Assembly (NCBI GenBank): GCA_013817555.1
Contig: JACDCN010000175.1
Coordinates: 1-5,069 of the forward strand
Length of the DNA stretch: 5,069 nt
Source of the DNA: Actinomycetota bacterium
GTDB taxonomy: Bacteria > Actinomycetota > Thermoleophilia > Gaiellales > Gaiellaceae
Direction: 5' to 3'
Below the pieces are notes generated by a model. It did not search any database and had not been told where the DNA came from. It worked only from the letters and a program-made list of their open reading frames with translations. Shown here piece after piece: positions 4,827-5,069 of the stretch. Position 1 is the first letter of the stretch, and each line of letters opens with the position of its first letter. The position numbers and the translations under genes were made by a program.

Positions 4827-4838
4827 ATTTGCAGGGAT
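4827..4838 (+). repeat. ATTTGCAGGGAT direct repeat, copy 2
   Basis: This is an exact copy of 4745-4756, starting 8 bp after the end of the tRNA fragment and 82 bp from copy 1. Both copies are followed by a TTC-containing tail (CTTC and TTCTTC), so similarity continues a little beyond the 12 bp. Confidence 0.5.
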
Positions 4839-4871
4839 TTCTTCGCGATAGCGAGAGCGGACATTGCTAGG

Positions 4872-4889
4872 CGGGTACGAAACGGGTAC
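4872..4889 (+). repeat. Tandem CGGGTAC pair (11-bp period)
   Basis: CGGGTAC occurs at 4872-4878 and 4883-4889 with GAAA between. The 11-bp period equals that of the GCGGGTTCA pair at 4696-4715 on the other side of the tRNA fragment. Confidence 0.4.
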
Positions 4890-4947
4890 ATCTCGGGACA
4901 CCTTCGCGCCTGGTGAAGGGGTTCGTGTCGCGCGAGCACTTATGCCT

Positions 4948-4959
4948 ATTTACAGGGAA
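4948..4959 (+). repeat. ATTTACAGGGAA, divergent third copy of the direct repeat
   Basis: It matches ATTTGCAGGGAT at 10 of 12 positions in the same orientation and ends directly before the stop codon of the PAP2 gene (4961-4963). This marks the outer limit of the att-like region. Confidence 0.4.
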
Positions 4960-4960
4960 C

Positions 4961-5069
4961 TTAGGCCCTGGTGCGCTCAGCGAGAGCCGCCACGCCCGCG
5001 CCGAGTGCGAGTCCTGCAACAACATCGCCGATGTGATGGACGCCGACTCGCACCCGCGAGGCAGCGACC
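4961..5069 (-). CDS. PAP2-family phosphatase, C-terminal end only
   Basis: The minus strand from the right edge encodes 35 residues ending at TAA 4963-4961. They start VAASRVRVGVHHIGD and continue VVAGLALGAGVAALAERTRA. SR-x5-H-x3-D is the third signature motif of the PAP2 / type-2 phosphatidic acid phosphatase superfamily, with the catalytic His and Asp. The following glycine/alanine-rich stretch resembles the last membrane helix. Substrates in the family include phosphatidic acid and undecaprenyl pyrophosphate; the fragment does not tell which. The gene starts outside the window. It appears to be chromosomal DNA next to the tRNA-derived att remnant, convergent with the FAD/Rieske gene. Confidence 0.75.
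   Translation of the reverse strand, partial: VAASRVRVGVHHIGDVVAGLALGAGVAALAERTRA

Noticed and set aside
4713..4901. Minus-strand frame containing GFEPRTPSLR
   Set aside because: This peptide is the well-known artefact of reading a tRNA anticodon and T-arm region in antisense.
4696..4959. CRISPR array from the short direct repeats
   Set aside because: Repeats are only 7-12 bp, irregularly spaced and few; they fit integrase arm sites better.

Overview
The window is GC-rich with strong G/C preference at third codon positions, GTG starts and good Shine-Dalgarno sites. Together with the protein flavour (MsrA of the NHGTHAEAIEI subtype, a YhfW-like FAD/Rieske protein, actinobacterial-looking hypotheticals) this suggests a high-GC actinobacterium, possibly a Thermoleophilia-like soil lineage; that placement is inference only.

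Left part, 1-746. On the minus strand a small membrane-type gene (282-482, 5' end missing) runs through an ATGA overlap into a thioredoxin-fold gene. That second gene seems to stop at TGA 88-90, but the same frame continues to the window edge with good homology. The TGA sits in the motif FGSGT-TGA-P, the active-site context of iodothyronine-deiodinase-like redoxins, and is followed by a perfect 6-bp hairpin with G in its loop at the right distance. I read this as a selenoprotein with an in-frame bacterial SECIS element, which ordinary gene callers would cut at 65 residues. On the plus strand, 477-746 is the C-terminal half of a ferritin-like protein. It and the membrane gene abut head-to-head near 475-490, each lacking its own start, which looks like a deletion, rearrangement or assembly joint.

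Middle, 747-3164. A G-quadruplex motif, a large hairpin and a 14-bp palindrome lie between the ferritin relic and msrA (995-1516). Then come about 500 bp with no convincing gene, an intact conserved hypothetical gene (2020-2598), and about 565 bp holding a mutated fragment of a zinc-type alcohol dehydrogenase NAD-binding domain.

Right, 3165-5069. An intact 505-residue FAD-dependent oxidoreductase with a C-terminal Rieske [2Fe-2S] domain is followed by 4683-4960. That stretch holds the 3' part of a tRNA-Thr(CGU) gene flanked on both sides by short direct repeats, an attachment-site-like arrangement left by an integrative element. The last 36 codons of a PAP2-type phosphatase enter from the right edge on the minus strand.

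The intact and truncated genes share a redox theme (selenoprotein redoxin, MsrA, ferritin-like, FAD/Rieske), but only the two left minus-strand genes are clearly an operon. The broken genes and the tRNA-derived att site suggest a decaying accessory region.
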